A stretch of DNA of 64,000 bases from Gemmobacter caeni (GCF_003054195.1 NZ_QBKP01000008.1:124001-188000), one strand, 5' to 3'; shown: positions 17,737 through 29,724, counted from the stretch's first letter. Made by a program: numbers and translations. Notes: a model not told the origin generated them from the letters alone.

Positions 17737-18344
17737 CAGGCGACACCGGGAAAGAAACGGGCATCGCCCGTGCGGCAGGCCTCGTCTTCAGAGGGGCGGC
17801 CCGCCTCATAAGCGTCGCGGCGGATCGAGGGATCGGCCAGCAGGTTGCTTTTGGTGCGGCCCGGCCCGACCGCGACGCCCCATTCGGCCAGGATCACGCG
17901 CGCCATGGCCAGCGCTTCGGGGATGCGTGCCGCGACCAGCGGGCGCAGGCCCCCGCCGTAATCCTCCAGCTCGACCGGCTGGCAGCCGATCAGCGCCATT
18001 TCCGGCGGGCGGCATCCCGTCAGGGCCGCCGTGGCGATGACATCCTGAAAGCCGGTCTGGTGCAGGCTCATCTTCTTTGCGCCCATGAAGGCGGGCACTT
18101 CATCATTGCGCACCAGTTTCATCGTGCCGGGTGGCAGCCCGTAGTCGATCGCGTCAAACACCAGCAGCGCGTCGACATTTTCAAGAAACGGCAGCAGATA
18201 CAGCCCCTGCGTGCCACCGTCGAGCAGTTGCACATTCTCCGGCAGGGCGTGGCTGTCGGCCATTTCCTCGACGCAGCGGACACCGAACCCCTCGTCAGCC
18301 CACAGAACATTGCCGATCCCGAGGATCAGAATTCGTTTCGGCAC
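17736..18344 (-). CDS. hupD: HupD, large-subunit maturation endopeptidase
   Basis: A 202-residue nickel-dependent protease that cuts the C-terminal extension of HupL after nickel insertion. The signature [19 protein letters not shown] contains the first metal ligand Glu, and Asp (VFDAIDYG) and His ([10 protein letters not shown]) ligands follow. I chose the GTG at 18344, giving [12 protein letters not shown] as in other HupD proteins; it follows GGAGGGG. An ATG at 18383 is in frame but its ribosome site is too close. It is the first gene of the minus-strand maturation operon, divergent from hupT. Confidence 0.9.
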   Translation of the reverse strand: MPKRILILGIGNVLWADEGFGVRCVEEMADSHALPENVQLLDGGTQGLYLLPFLENVDALLVFDAIDYGLPPGTMKLVRNDEVPAFMGAKKMSLHQTGFQDVIATAALTGCRPPEMALIGCQPVELEDYGGGLRPLVAARIPEALAMARVILAEWGVAVGPGRTKSNLLADPSIRRDAYEAGRPSEDEACRTGDARFFPGVA

Positions 18345-18636
18345 CGGCGTCCCCTCCCTGGTGGCTGGTCGAATGGTTTGCATTCCTCCGTCCAAGTGAA
18401 AGCATGGCTTTCCGCCTGCCGTGATCAGGAATTTGCCGATAGCCGGGATTTTCTGCAAAGCCTTGAGGCTTAAGTATAAAATGCGGTCTCGGTATGCATC
18501 TGTCTACCGAGAATCGAAAAATAATTGTCCGATTTTCTAACTTTGTGGAAGTTAACTTTCCAAATAACCATGGCGACGGCCCGGCAGGACAAGATTCCGG
18601 CTTTGCCAGAACCCGCCACCGGCCTAGGATCAGGGC
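18345..18636. promoter_or_regulatory. Divergent control region hupD/hupT with two inverted repeats
   Basis: These 292 bp hold no gene and become AT-rich between about 18470 and 18575. A perfect 7-bp inverted repeat, CTCGGTA and TACCGAG with a 10-bp gap, lies at 18488-18511. A second near-palindrome centred on GTTAAC lies at 18546-18562 (TGGAAGTTAACTTTCCA). Both are placed to control the two divergent transcripts. The binding proteins are not known, and I could not identify clear -35/-10 boxes. Confidence 0.5.
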
Positions 18637-19968
18637 ATGACCGCGACGCACGAATCCAGCGACCCCGCCCAGCCGGTGCCCTTCAGCGATGATGCCTGGG
18701 GCGAGGTGCTGTCGGCCATGGACCGCACCTATGCCGATCTGGTGGATTATCAGGAGCGGCTGGAGCGTCAGAATGCCGAATTGCAGGAAATGCGCACTTT
18801 CCTGAATGCAATCCTGTCCTCCGTCTCGGATGTGCTGATCGTTGCGGGGCGTGGCGGTCAGGTGGAGCAGGTCAGCCGGTCGGTCACGCTGCTGACTGGC
18901 GGGCAGGAAAGCCAGGTCGTGACCATGGCGCTGCCCGATATGTTCACCGAAGGGCAGCGGCCGCTGCTGGCGGTCATCCTGCAAAGCGTGCGCGAACAGC
19001 GGCGCAGCGCCAGTCTTGAATGCGATCTGCTGACACCTGGCGGGGTGGAGCCTTTGGAACTGTCGGTTGCGCCCCGCCTGGACGACCGGGGCCGGGTGGA
19101 TGGCTATGTGCTGACCGGACGCCCGCTGGGCGCGCTGCGCAAGGCCTATGCCGAGCTTTCGGCCAGTCTCGACGCGCTCAAGACGGCACAGGCCTTTCTG
19201 GTGCGCAACGAAAAGCTCGCCTCTCTGGGGCGGCTTCTGGCCGGGGTGGCGCACGAGCTGAATAACCCGATCAGTTTCGTCTATGCCAATACCCATGCGC
19301 TTGAACGCTATGCGGGCAAGTTCGAAACCTATTTCACCAGGGTGCAGGATGGGGCCAGCCGCGAGGAGCTGATCGCGTTGCGTCAGGATCTGCGGCTGGA
19401 CCGCGAAGTGCAGAATCTGCGCATGGCCATCAGCGGTGCGCGCGATGGTGCGGAACGCGTGCGCGACATCGTGGAGGATCTGCGCCGCCTGTCCTCGGAC
19501 GGGGCGGGCGAAATGGTTGTATTCGATCTGGCCGAAACCGCGCGGGTCGCTGCGGAATGGGTCATGCGGGGCATGAGCCAGTCGGTCACGCTGGACAGCA
19601 CAGCGCTGGGCCGGACGATGGTTCTCGGGCGGCCCGGCCATATCCAGCAGGTCGTGATGAACCTGATCCAGAATGCTGTCGACGCGCTGGAAGGCGTGGC
19701 CGGCGCGAGGATCAGTCTTTCCGTCCGCACCGAGGCAGGGCAGGCGGTGCTGATCGTGGCCGACAATGGGCCGGGTGTGCCCGAGGCGGTGCGGGCTGCG
19801 ATCTTCGATCCGTTCTTCACCACCAAGGCGGTGGGGCGGGGTACGGGGCTTGGCCTGTCGATCAGCCACAAGATCGCGGAAGAGCATGGCGGCCTTCTGG
19901 CGTTGATGGACGAGGCAGAGGGCGCGGCTTTCCGGCTGGAATTGCCACTGGCAGAGGGGGCCGGATGA
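18637..19968 (+). CDS. hupT: HupT, soluble sensor histidine kinase
   Basis: A 443-residue kinase without membrane segments. The N-terminal part has a coiled coil (about 30-55) and a PAS domain (about 55-165). The dimerisation/phosphoacceptor segment has H206 in [16 protein letters not shown]. The ATPase domain carries the N, G1 and G2 boxes ([19 protein letters not shown] and [10 protein letters not shown]). In R. capsulatus HupT interacts with the H2 sensor HupUV and phosphorylates HupR when H2 is absent, repressing hupSL. The overlap with hupU (ATGA) suggests coupled synthesis. Confidence 0.93.
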   Translation: MTATHESSDPAQPVPFSDDAWGEVLSAMDRTYADLVDYQERLERQNAELQEMRTFLNAILSSVSDVLIVAGRGGQVEQVSRSVTLLTGGQESQVVTMALPDMFTEGQRPLLAVILQSVREQRRSASLECDLLTPGGVEPLELSVAPRLDDRGRVDGYVLTGRPLGALRKAYAELSASLDALKTAQAFLVRNEKLASLGRLLAGVAHELNNPISFVYANTHALERYAGKFETYFTRVQDGASREELIALRQDLRLDREVQNLRMAISGARDGAERVRDIVEDLRRLSSDGAGEMVVFDLAETARVAAEWVMRGMSQSVTLDSTALGRTMVLGRPGHIQQVVMNLIQNAVDALEGVAGARISLSVRTEAGQAVLIVADNGPGVPEAVRAAIFDPFFTTKAVGRGTGLGLSISHKIAEEHGGLLALMDEAEGAAFRLELPLAEGAG

Positions 19969-20951
19969 AAACGCTTCTATGGCTTCAGGCGGCGGGCTGC
20001 GGTGGCTGCACGATGTCCCTGCTCTGCGCCGAAAGCCCGGATGTGATCGAAACGCTTGAGGATGCGGGCATCCGTCTGTTGTGGCATCCGGCGCTTTCGT
20101 TGGAAACCGGCGCCGAGGTGCTGACCCTGCTGAATGCAATCACCGAGGGCAGGCAGGTGCTTGATATCCTGTGCGTCGAGGGCGCGATTGCACGGGGGCC
20201 GGCAGGCACCGGGCGGTTTCAGATGCTGGCTGGCACCGGGCACAGCCTCATGCACTGGGTCGAAAGGCTGGCGCCGCGCGCGGCCCATGTCGTCGCCGTC
20301 GGATCTTGTGCAGCCTTTGGCGGCGTGACGGCGGCGGGGGGCAACCCCTCGGATGCGGTCGGCCTGCAATATGACGGTGGTCACTCCGGTGGCCTGTTCG
20401 CCCCGGACTGGCGGGCGGGGGGCGGTGATCCTGTCATCAATATCGCGGGCTGCCCGACGCATCCGGGCTGGGTGACCGAAACCCTGATGTTGCTGGCGGC
20501 AGGCGAGGAGATCGCACTGGACGGTTTTTCCCGGCCGCGCTTTTACGCGGATCATCTGGTTCACCACGGCTGTCCGAAGAACGAGTTCTACGAATACAAG
20601 GCCAGTGCGCGGGAACTGTCGGAGATCGGCTGCATGATGGAAAATCTGGGCTGTATCGGCACGCAGGCGGTGGGCGATTGCAATATCCGCCCCTGGAACG
20701 GCGAAGGGTCCTGCACGCGGGGCGGCTACCCCTGTATCAACTGCACCGCGCCGCGCTTCGAAGACCCTGCCCATGCCTTTGTCGAGACACCCAAGGTCGC
20801 GGGCATCCCGGTCGGCCTGCCGACCGATATGCCGAAAGCCTGGTTCATGGCGCTTGCCTCGCTGTCGAAGGCGGCGACACCGGAACGCATCGGCCAGAAC
20901 GCCAAGGCGGATCGCGTGCTGGTGCCGCCGACGCTGAGGCGGCCGAAATGA
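19965..20951 (+). CDS. hupU: HupU, regulatory (H2-sensing) hydrogenase small subunit
   Basis: A 328-residue [NiFe]-hydrogenase small subunit with the proximal-cluster motif [10 protein letters not shown] and further cysteine ligands for three clusters ([23 protein letters not shown] and [11 protein letters not shown]). It starts directly at the mature fold with no Tat signal, which marks cytoplasmic regulatory hydrogenases. With HupV it senses H2 and relays the signal to HupT. The start is coupled to the hupT stop. Confidence 0.93.
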   Translation: MKTLLWLQAAGCGGCTMSLLCAESPDVIETLEDAGIRLLWHPALSLETGAEVLTLLNAITEGRQVLDILCVEGAIARGPAGTGRFQMLAGTGHSLMHWVERLAPRAAHVVAVGSCAAFGGVTAAGGNPSDAVGLQYDGGHSGGLFAPDWRAGGGDPVINIAGCPTHPGWVTETLMLLAAGEEIALDGFSRPRFYADHLVHHGCPKNEFYEYKASARELSEIGCMMENLGCIGTQAVGDCNIRPWNGEGSCTRGGYPCINCTAPRFEDPAHAFVETPKVAGIPVGLPTDMPKAWFMALASLSKAATPERIGQNAKADRVLVPPTLRRPK

Positions 20952-22360
20952 TGCGCCTGGTGGTCGGCCCCTTCAACCGGGTCGAGGGGGATCTGGAAGT
21001 TGCCCTGACCGTCGAGGACGGGCATGTGCGGCGGGCCGAGGTCAATGCCCCGCTGTATCGCGGCTTTGAACAGATGCTGCTGGGGCGCGACCCGCGCGAT
21101 GCGCTTGTGATCACGCCGCGCATCTGTGGCATCTGCTCGATCAGCCAGTCGGCCGCTGCGGCGCAGGCTCTGGCCGGTGCGATGGGGCTGGAGCCGACAC
21201 CGCAGGGTGCGGCCATGGCGGCGCTGATCCATGCGGCGGAGAACGTGGCGGATCATCTGACGCATTTTCACCTGTTCTTCATGCCCGATTTCGCGCGCCC
21301 GGATTACGCAACCCGCCCCTGGCATCGTCGCGCAGTGGAGCGGTTCACCGCGATGGAAGGCGGTGCGCAGCGGCGTGCGGTGCAGGCGCGGGCCGAGCTT
21401 TTGCATGTCATGGGCCTTCTGGCAGGGAAATGGCCGCATACGCTCGCCATCCAGCCCGGCGGGGTCACGCGGGCACCCGGCCTGCGCGAAAAGGCCCGGC
21501 TTGGCGCGACGCTGCGTGCCTTCCGCCGCTATCTGGAGGAGGTTCTGTTCGGCGGGTCGCTGGAGGAATTTGCCGCGCTCGACACGCCTGATGCGCTGAT
21601 GCGCTGGGGGCGGGGCGATGTCGGGCTGTTTCTTGAAATCGCGGCGGACCTTGATCTGCTGACGCTGGGTCGGGGCAGCGGGCGCTATCTGTCTTTCGGG
21701 GCCTATCGCCAGGCAGAAGGCCCGGTCTTTGCCGCCGGGGTTTGGGACGGGGTGGCGCGGCAGCTTGATCCTGCGGCGGTCACCGAGGATCTGAGCCACG
21801 CCTGGATGGCGGGCGGGGCGCAGCACCCGTTTGAAGGCGTGACGGTGCCGGACGAAAGCATGTCGGCCCCGGCCTACAGCTGGTGCAAGGCCCCGCGTTT
21901 GCAGGGCCGGGGGTATGAGGTGGGCGCGCTGGCGCGTCAGGTGGTCGACGGCCATCCGCTTGCACTTGCGCTCGTGGGCGGCGGGGTGCTGGCACGCGTG
22001 GCCGGGCGGCTTCTGGAGCTGGCACGCAGCCAGCCGGTGATGGAGGGGCTGGTCGCCGGGATCGTGCCGGGAGAAGCCTTCATGGTGCAGGGCCATCTGC
22101 CAAGGTCGGGCCGCGGCGCCGGGCTGGTCGAGGCAGCGCGGGGTGCGCTGGGTCACTGGCTGCGCATCGAGGGGGGCAAGATCGCCGGATACCAGATCAT
22201 CGCCCCGACCACCTGGAATTTCAGCCCGCGTGACAGCGCCGGTGTGCCCGGCCCGCTGGAGGCGGCGCTGGAAGGGGTGGCGGTGGAAGGGCCGGGGGCG
22301 CTGTCCGTGCAGCATGTGGTACGCAGCTTCGACCCCTGCATGGTCTGCACGGTTCACTAG
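20948..22360 (+). CDS. hupV: HupV, regulatory (H2-sensing) hydrogenase large subunit
   Basis: A 470-residue large subunit with both nickel-ligand motifs: RICGIC (C60, C63) and DPCMVCTVH at the very end (C464, C467). There is no residue after the final His, so no endopeptidase step is needed, as known for regulatory hydrogenases. This contrasts with HupL, which has a 15-residue extension. The start overlaps the hupU stop (ATGA), and a second ATG follows immediately. Confidence 0.93.
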   Translation: MMRLVVGPFNRVEGDLEVALTVEDGHVRRAEVNAPLYRGFEQMLLGRDPRDALVITPRICGICSISQSAAAAQALAGAMGLEPTPQGAAMAALIHAAENVADHLTHFHLFFMPDFARPDYATRPWHRRAVERFTAMEGGAQRRAVQARAELLHVMGLLAGKWPHTLAIQPGGVTRAPGLREKARLGATLRAFRRYLEEVLFGGSLEEFAALDTPDALMRWGRGDVGLFLEIAADLDLLTLGRGSGRYLSFGAYRQAEGPVFAAGVWDGVARQLDPAAVTEDLSHAWMAGGAQHPFEGVTVPDESMSAPAYSWCKAPRLQGRGYEVGALARQVVDGHPLALALVGGGVLARVAGRLLELARSQPVMEGLVAGIVPGEAFMVQGHLPRSGRGAGLVEAARGALGHWLRIEGGKIAGYQIIAPTTWNFSPRDSAGVPGPLEAALEGVAVEGPGALSVQHVVRSFDPCMVCTVH

Positions 22361-22410
22361 GCCCAGGCCGCGCCAGCCAGGCGTGGATGCAGGCGGGGAG
22401 GGCAGGCAAT

Positions 22411-24651
22411 ATGAACGCTGTGGTCATACGGGTACGCGGGCAGGTGCAGGGCGTTGGCTTCAGGCCCTTCGTCTGGCAACTCGCGCAGGAATTTGGTCTG
22501 ACCGGCCGTGTCTGGAATGACGCCGAAGGCGTGGGGATCGAGGCGGCGGGGCCGGGGCTGGATGGATTCGTAGCGGCGCTGACCGCGCGGGCGCCGAAAC
22601 TGGCGCGCGTCGACGCGGTGGAGGTGGCGACGTTCGGCGGTGCCCTGCCGCCGGGGTTTGAAATCGCGGAAAGCCGGGGCAGGGGCGCGGAAACCCGCGT
22701 GACGCCGGATGCAGCGACCTGCGCCGCCTGTGCCACGGAAATTCGCGGGACGGGCCGCAGGCAGGGATATGCCTTCACCAATTGCACGCATTGCGGTCCG
22801 CGTTTCACCATTCTGAACGGGCTGCCCTATGATCGGGCGCAGACGACGATGGCGGCCTTTCCAATGTGTCCGGATTGCGCTGCGGAATACCGCGACCCTG
22901 CTGACCGGCGCTTCCATGCTCAGCCGGTTGCCTGCCCTGCCTGCGGCCCCCGGCTCTGGCTGGAGGTGGCGGGGCAGGATATGCCGGGCGACGCGGTCGC
23001 GCTGGCGGCAGATCTGTTGCGGGCGGGGGCGGTGTTGGCGATCAAGGGGCTTGGGGGCTTCCATCTGGCCTGCGACGCGGCAAATCCGGTGGCGGTGGCG
23101 ACCCTTCGGCACCGCAAGTACCGGCCGTCGAAACCGCTGGCGCTGATGGCGCAGGAGGCGGCGCTGCAAGGTGTGGTGGTTCTGTCTGGGGCGGATCTGG
23201 CGCTGCTCCGTGACCCGGCGGCGCCCATCGTTCTGGCGCCGTCGCGCCAGATCCTGCCCGAGGTCGTGGCGCCGGGCATGGCCGAGCTTGGCGTGATGCT
23301 GCCCTATACCCCGCAGCACCATCTGCTGAGCGATGCTTTCGGCGGCGTTCTGGTGATGACGAGCGGCAACCTGTCCGGCGAGCCGCAGGTGACCGGCAAT
23401 GCCGAGGCGCGCGAGAAGCTGTCGGGGTTCGCCGATGCCTTCCTCCTGCATGACCGCGAGATCGCGCGGCGGCTGGATGACAGTGTCGAACGCAGCACGC
23501 CGCCAATGGTGCTGCGCCGGGCGCGGGGGCGGGCGCCCGGAACGCTGGCCCTGCCGCCGGGATTTGAGGCTGCGCCGCAGGTGCTGGCGCTGGGCGGGCA
23601 GATGAAGGGTGCCATCTGCCTGACGAAGAACGGACAGGCGCTGCCGGGGCATCACCTGGGCGATCTGGATGACGCGCTTTGTGCCGATGAATTCGGAAAG
23701 GCGGTGGCCGATTACCGGGCGCTGTTCGATCATCGCCCCGAACTGGTCGCCGTCGATGCCCATCCCGGTTATCGCGCGACCCAGGCCGGGAAAGCCATGG
23801 GCCTTCCGGTGACGGAGGTCTGGCATCACCACGCTCATATGGCCGCCTGTCTGGCCGAGAACGGCTGGCCGCTGGAGGGGGGAAATGTGGCGGCGATTGT
23901 CCTTGATGGCACCGGCCTCGGCCCTGACGGAACGCTCTGGGGAGGTGAGGTGCTGTTTGGCGATTACCGTGGGTTCGAACGCAGGTTCTGGCTGAAACCC
24001 GCCCCGCTGATCGGGGGCGACAAAGCGGCGCGCGAACCCTGGCGCAATGCACTGGTGCGACTCGATCAGGCGGGGCTGCCCGACTGGGCGGATGCGTTGT
24101 TTCCGGGTCGTCCGCGCGATCTGGCGAGGCAGGCGGCGGCCAGGGGAATCAACGCGCCGATGTCCTCCAGCGCGGGGCGGCTGTTCGATGCGGTGGCGGC
24201 CTGTCTGGACATTTGCGCGGAGGGGCAAAGCTACGAGGGCGAGGCCGCGATGCGGCTGGAGGCGCTGACACGTCATGCGCCGGATCAGGGTTGCGGGTAT
24301 GAACTGACCCTGCACGGGACCGAATTCGACCCGGCTCCGCTCTGGCCCGCAATGCGCGATGACCTGCGGCACGGCCTGCCGACCGAGGTGATAGCTGAAC
24401 GGTTTCACGCCGGGCTGGGGCAGGCATTCGCCGGTGCCGCGCGTCAGCTGGTCGAAAGCGGCGCGGCGCAGGCGGTGGTGCTGTCGGGGGGGTGCTTCCA
24501 GAACACGCGCCTGCTGTCGGCGGTGGAGGCGGGGCTGCGTGGGTTGCCGGTGCTGAGCCATCGCCTCACGCCCGCCAATGACGGCGGGCTGGCGCTGGGG
24601 CAGGCGGTTGTCGCGGCGGCGCGGAGCTTGGGCGGTGCGGAAAGCCGCTGA
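22411..24651 (+). CDS. hypF: HypF, carbamoyltransferase for cyanide ligand synthesis
   Basis: A 746-residue multidomain protein. The acylphosphatase domain is at residues 1-90 (RVRGQVQGVGFRPF). Two zinc fingers follow (CAACATEI with CTHCGPRF, then CPDCAAEY with CPACGPRL), then a YrdC-like adenylation domain (AIKGLGGFHLACDA) and a C-terminal Kae1-like domain with HHHAHMAA. It makes carbamoyl-AMP from carbamoyl phosphate and hands the group to HypE. The ATG at 22411 follows GGGAGGG. It lies 50 bp after hupV and so belongs with the sensor operon rather than with the other hyp genes. Confidence 0.95.
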   Translation: MNAVVIRVRGQVQGVGFRPFVWQLAQEFGLTGRVWNDAEGVGIEAAGPGLDGFVAALTARAPKLARVDAVEVATFGGALPPGFEIAESRGRGAETRVTPDAATCAACATEIRGTGRRQGYAFTNCTHCGPRFTILNGLPYDRAQTTMAAFPMCPDCAAEYRDPADRRFHAQPVACPACGPRLWLEVAGQDMPGDAVALAADLLRAGAVLAIKGLGGFHLACDAANPVAVATLRHRKYRPSKPLALMAQEAALQGVVVLSGADLALLRDPAAPIVLAPSRQILPEVVAPGMAELGVMLPYTPQHHLLSDAFGGVLVMTSGNLSGEPQVTGNAEAREKLSGFADAFLLHDREIARRLDDSVERSTPPMVLRRARGRAPGTLALPPGFEAAPQVLALGGQMKGAICLTKNGQALPGHHLGDLDDALCADEFGKAVADYRALFDHRPELVAVDAHPGYRATQAGKAMGLPVTEVWHHHAHMAACLAENGWPLEGGNVAAIVLDGTGLGPDGTLWGGEVLFGDYRGFERRFWLKPAPLIGGDKAAREPWRNALVRLDQAGLPDWADALFPGRPRDLARQAAARGINAPMSSSAGRLFDAVAACLDICAEGQSYEGEAAMRLEALTRHAPDQGCGYELTLHGTEFDPAPLWPAMRDDLRHGLPTEVIAERFHAGLGQAFAGAARQLVESGAAQAVVLSGGCFQNTRLLSAVEAGLRGLPVLSHRLTPANDGGLALGQAVVAAARSLGGAESR

Positions 24652-24850
24652 CCGCCTGTCCGGGCAAGTGATTAGCCCGCGACCGGCGCGGCCTAGCCAT
24701 ATCTGCATCAACTATATGAAATAAAATAAGATTACTTCCGGCATACTGGTGCACACTTTCATTTTGTGCGGCCGGTCAGGGCCTGTTTTCCTGTGCAGCG
24801 GGAGCCTGCGCCATTTGGCCGTGGGGTGGAACGATGAAGGGAGGCCAGCC
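24652..24850 (+). promoter_or_regulatory. hupSLEC promoter region
   Basis: These 199 bp between hypF and hupS have an AT-rich core (24700-24745). An IHF-like stretch ATCAACTATATG lies around 24709. Short arms GCACA and TGTGC flank CTTTCATTT at about 24751-24769. In R. capsulatus the equivalent promoter is activated by HupR and IHF. I did not find the reported HupR motif TTG-N5-CAA here, so only the region is annotated. Confidence 0.45.
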
Positions 24851-25936
24851 TTGAGCCAGATCGAAACCTTCTATGAGGTGATGCGCAAACAGGGGATCAC
24901 CCGGCGCAGCTTCATGAAATATTGCGCGCTGACCGCCAGCGCGCTGGGCCTTGGCCCGGCCTTCGTGCCGAAGATCGCACATGCGATGGAAACCAAGCCG
25001 CGCACGCCGGTCATCTGGGTGAACGGGCTGGAGTGCACCTGCTGTTCGGAAAGCTTCATCCGGGGGGCGCATCCGCTGGCCAAGGATGTGGTGCTGTCGA
25101 TGATCTCGCTCGACTATTCCCACACTCTGATGGCTGCCGCCGGGCATCATGCCGAAGCCGCGCTGCAAGAGACCATCGACAAATACAAGGGCAATTACAT
25201 CCTCGCGGTCGAGGGCAATCCGCCGCTGAACGAGGATGGCATGTTCTGCATCGTCGGCGGCAAACCCTTTGTCGAGCAACTGAAACATGCCGCCGAACAC
25301 GCCAAGGCCGTGATCAGCTGGGGCGCCTGCGCATCTTACGGCTGTGTGCAGGCGGCGGCGCCGAACCCGACGCGCGCGACGCCGGTGCACAAGGTCATCA
25401 CCGACAAGCCGATCATCAAGGTGCCCGGCTGCCCGCCCATCGCCGAGGTGATGACCGGCGTGATCACCTACATGCTGACCTTCGACCGCCTGCCCGAACT
25501 GGACCGTCAGGGCCGCCCGGCAATGTTCTACGGGCAGCGAATCCATGACAAATGCTATCGCCGCCCGCATTTCGACGCAGGCCAGTTCGTCGAGCACTGG
25601 GACGACGAGAATGCGCGCAAGGGCTATTGCCTTTACAAGATGGGCTGCAAGGGGCCGACCACCTATAACGCCTGTTCCACCGTGCGCTGGAACGAGGGCG
25701 TCAGCTTCCCGATCCAGTCGGGCCATGGCTGCATCGGCTGTTCCGAGGACGGATTCTGGGATCAGGGCTCTTTCTATGACCGGCTGACCAACATCAAACA
25801 ATTCGGCATCGAAGCCAATGCCGATAAGGTGGGCATGACCGCTGCCGGTGTGGTGGGCGGTGCCGTTGCGGTGCATGCCGCCATATCCGCGCTGAAGCGG
25901 GCCCAGAAGAAGAACCAAGAGAAAGTGGAGGGTTAA
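24851..25936 (+). CDS. hupS: HupS, uptake [NiFe]-hydrogenase small subunit
   Basis: A 361-residue Fe-S subunit of the membrane-bound uptake hydrogenase. The Tat signal [10 protein letters not shown] is at residues 16-25, with cleavage near AHA-METKP. Cluster ligands begin at [11 protein letters not shown]-terminal membrane anchor follows ([16 protein letters not shown]). I chose the TTG at 24851 because it follows GGGAGG and gives [12 protein letters not shown], matching the family N-terminus. No in-frame ATG lies between 24752 and the Met at 24881, which would shorten the Tat signal. HupL follows after 3 bp. Confidence 0.93.
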   Translation: MSQIETFYEVMRKQGITRRSFMKYCALTASALGLGPAFVPKIAHAMETKPRTPVIWVNGLECTCCSESFIRGAHPLAKDVVLSMISLDYSHTLMAAAGHHAEAALQETIDKYKGNYILAVEGNPPLNEDGMFCIVGGKPFVEQLKHAAEHAKAVISWGACASYGCVQAAAPNPTRATPVHKVITDKPIIKVPGCPPIAEVMTGVITYMLTFDRLPELDRQGRPAMFYGQRIHDKCYRRPHFDAGQFVEHWDDENARKGYCLYKMGCKGPTTYNACSTVRWNEGVSFPIQSGHGCIGCSEDGFWDQGSFYDRLTNIKQFGIEANADKVGMTAAGVVGGAVAVHAAISALKRAQKKNQEKVEG

Positions 25937-25939
25937 GCC

Positions 25940-27739
<1,800 letters not shown>

Positions 27740-27752
27740 GGGAGGAAAAGCG

Positions 27753-28325
27753 ATGAAGAAACTGACACTTGCCGGTCTGCTTGCTCTGCTGGCCGCCCCG
27801 GCGATGGCCCATACCGGGCATGGCGCGACCGATGGGTTCCTGCACGGTTTCCTGCATCCGCTGAGTGGGGCCGATCACCTTCTGGCGATGCTTGCCGTGG
27901 GCCTGTGGTCGGGCTTCGTGCTGCCGCGCCGGGTCTGGATGGGCGCGCTCACCTTCATGACCGCGATGACGGCAGGGGCGGCGGTGGCCTGGGCCGGGTT
28001 TTCGCTGCCGCTGCTGGAAAGCTGGATCACGCTGTCCGTGCTGGCTTTCGGTCTCATCACGCTGTTCAGCCGCCGCGGACAGGCAGAGGGCATCACGCAG
28101 GCCACGCTGACGGCAATCGGCCTGTTTGCATTCTGTCACGGTCAGGCTCATGCCATCGAGGCGCTGGGCGATGTGCCCACCTATCTTGGCGGTTTCCTGC
28201 TGGCGACGGCCCTGCTGCATCTGGCAGGGATCGGGCTGGCCCGTGGCCTGGCGGAACGCAGTATGGCGCAGCGGCTGATGGGCGCGGGGATTGCGGCTTC
28301 CGGTCTTTACCTTCTGGTGGGCTGA
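27753..28325 (+). CDS. hupE: HupE/UreJ-family nickel permease
   Basis: A 190-residue membrane protein with a cleavable signal peptide ending PAMA-HTGHG and about six transmembrane helices. The family motif HPLSGADHLLAM in the first helix and FCHGQAHA later supply His and Asp residues linked to nickel diffusion. It follows GGGAGGA and starts 13 bp after hupL. In R. capsulatus the gene after hupL is the cytochrome gene, so this insertion is a local difference. Confidence 0.9.
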   Translation: MKKLTLAGLLALLAAPAMAHTGHGATDGFLHGFLHPLSGADHLLAMLAVGLWSGFVLPRRVWMGALTFMTAMTAGAAVAWAGFSLPLLESWITLSVLAFGLITLFSRRGQAEGITQATLTAIGLFAFCHGQAHAIEALGDVPTYLGGFLLATALLHLAGIGLARGLAERSMAQRLMGAGIAASGLYLLVG

Positions 28326-28328
28326 GCC

Positions 28329-29069
28329 ATGGCAAGCCCTTCCTCCAACATCGCGGCACATGATGTCGCGCCCGAGGATATGGCGACGGTCAGTCGCCAG
28401 ACCTCGATCTATGTCTACGAGGCGCCGGTGCGGATCTGGCACTGGGTCAATGCGGCGGCCATTCTGGTGCTTTGCGTGACGGGGTATTTCATCGGTCGGC
28501 CACCGCCCTCCATGCAGATCGGCGAAGCGGTGGAGCAGTTTGTCTTCGGCTATATCCGTTTCGCCCATTTCGCCGCCGGAATGGTGCTGACGGTCGGTTT
28601 TCTGGGCCGTGCCTACTGGGCCATTGTCGGCAACCATCATGCCCGGCAGCTGTTCTATGTGCCGGTCTGGCGCGGGCATTTCTGGAAAGAGGTCTGGTTC
28701 GAGATCCAGTGGTATCTGTTCCTCGCGAAAGAGCCGAAGAAATATGTGGGTCACAACCCGCTCGCGCAACTGGCGATGTTTTTCTTCCTGACGCTGGGGG
28801 GCAGCTTCATGATCGTGACCGGCCTCGCCCTTTACGCCGAAGGCGCGCAGGAGGGCAGCCTGACGCATCTGCTGTTCGGATGGGTGCATGGTCTGGTCTG
28901 GAACACCCAGCGCCTGCACACGCTGCATCATCTGGGCATGTGGTGGATCGTCATTTTCATGATCGTCCACATCTATGTCGCGATCCGCGAGGACATCATG
29001 AGCCGCCAGTCCATCGTCTCGACGATGATCTCCGGGCACCGCACCTTCAAGGATGACCGGCCGGACTGA
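28329..29069 (+). CDS. hupC: HupC, hydrogenase b-type cytochrome (HupM in R. capsulatus)
   Basis: A 246-residue membrane cytochrome with four or five helices. Haem-ligand histidines occur in VRIWHWVNAAAI, FAHFAAGMVL and LHTLHHLGMWW. It anchors HupSL to the periplasmic face of the membrane and passes electrons to ubiquinone. It starts 3 bp after hupE and ends the plus-strand structural operon before a hairpin. Confidence 0.93.
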   Translation: MASPSSNIAAHDVAPEDMATVSRQTSIYVYEAPVRIWHWVNAAAILVLCVTGYFIGRPPPSMQIGEAVEQFVFGYIRFAHFAAGMVLTVGFLGRAYWAIVGNHHARQLFYVPVWRGHFWKEVWFEIQWYLFLAKEPKKYVGHNPLAQLAMFFFLTLGGSFMIVTGLALYAEGAQEGSLTHLLFGWVHGLVWNTQRLHTLHHLGMWWIVIFMIVHIYVAIREDIMSRQSIVSTMISGHRTFKDDRPD

Positions 29070-29091
29070 CGGTGGGAGCGTGTCGCGCGGG

Positions 29092-29121
29092 CAGGGGCCG
29101 GGGGGAAACCTTCGGCCCCTG
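29092..29121. terminator. Hairpin between convergent hupC and purN
   Basis: Arms CAGGGGCCG and CGGCCCCTG form a perfect 9-bp stem with a 12-base loop, in the 64-bp gap between convergent genes. There is no T-tract, so its terminator role is inferred from position. Confidence 0.5.
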
Positions 29122-29133
29122 GCTGTTCGGTGC

Positions 29134-29724
29134 TCAGGGCAGGAGGACGGGCGTCCGGTCCCCGCCAGCGTAGCGGCGCAGCACGGCGGGATAAAGCCGG
29201 TGTTCCTGCACCAGCACCCGCGCCGCAAGGCTGTCGGCGCTGTCTCCCGGCATCACCGGCACCCGCGCCTGACCCAGCACCGGGCCATCGTCCAGCACCG
29301 CAGTCACCTCATGCACTGTGCAACCGGCCTCGGCATCGCCCGCATCCAGTGCACGCTGATGCGTGTGCAGCCCCGGATATTTCGGCAGCAGCGAGGGGTG
29401 GATGTTCAGCATCCGCCCTTCGAACCGGCTGACGAAAGCCGGGGTCAGCACCCGCATGAAGCCCGCGAGGCACAGGATATCCGGCTCCGCCGCCTCGATA
29501 TGTTTCAGAAGTTCGGCCTCGAAGCCCGCGCGGTCCTTGCCGAAGGGGCGGTGATCCACCGCCGCCGTCGCAATCCCGGACGCCGCGGCCTTCGCCAGCC
29601 CGCCCGCGCCCGGATCGTTCGACGCGACCAGCACCGCGCGCGCCGGATGATCGCCGGTCATCGAATGGACCAGCGCCACCATGTTGGAGCCACCCCCGGA
29701 AATCAGGATGGCGACGCGCTTCAC
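29134..29724 (-). CDS. purN: PurN, phosphoribosylglycinamide formyltransferase
   Basis: A 196-residue GAR transformylase of purine synthesis, using 10-formyl-THF. The N-terminal phosphate loop is [11 protein letters not shown]. The active-site segment [20 protein letters not shown] includes the catalytic Asn and His, and the Asp is in [13 protein letters not shown]. The start is GTG at 29724, which overlaps the purM stop (GTGA). The longer frame upstream runs inside purM. Confidence 0.94.
   Translation of the reverse strand: MKRVAILISGGGSNMVALVHSMTGDHPARAVLVASNDPGAGGLAKAAASGIATAAVDHRPFGKDRAGFEAELLKHIEAAEPDILCLAGFMRVLTPAFVSRFEGRMLNIHPSLLPKYPGLHTHQRALDAGDAEAGCTVHEVTAVLDDGPVLGQARVPVMPGDSADSLAARVLVQEHRLYPAVLRRYAGGDRTPVLLP

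Noticed and set aside
22357-24711. A 784-codon minus-strand open frame opposite hypF
   Set aside because: It is the shadow of hypF, with no protein signature and no ribosome site.
24652-24850. HupR box TTG-N5-CAA upstream of hupS
   Set aside because: I scanned both strands by eye and did not find this spacing, so only a promoter region is annotated.
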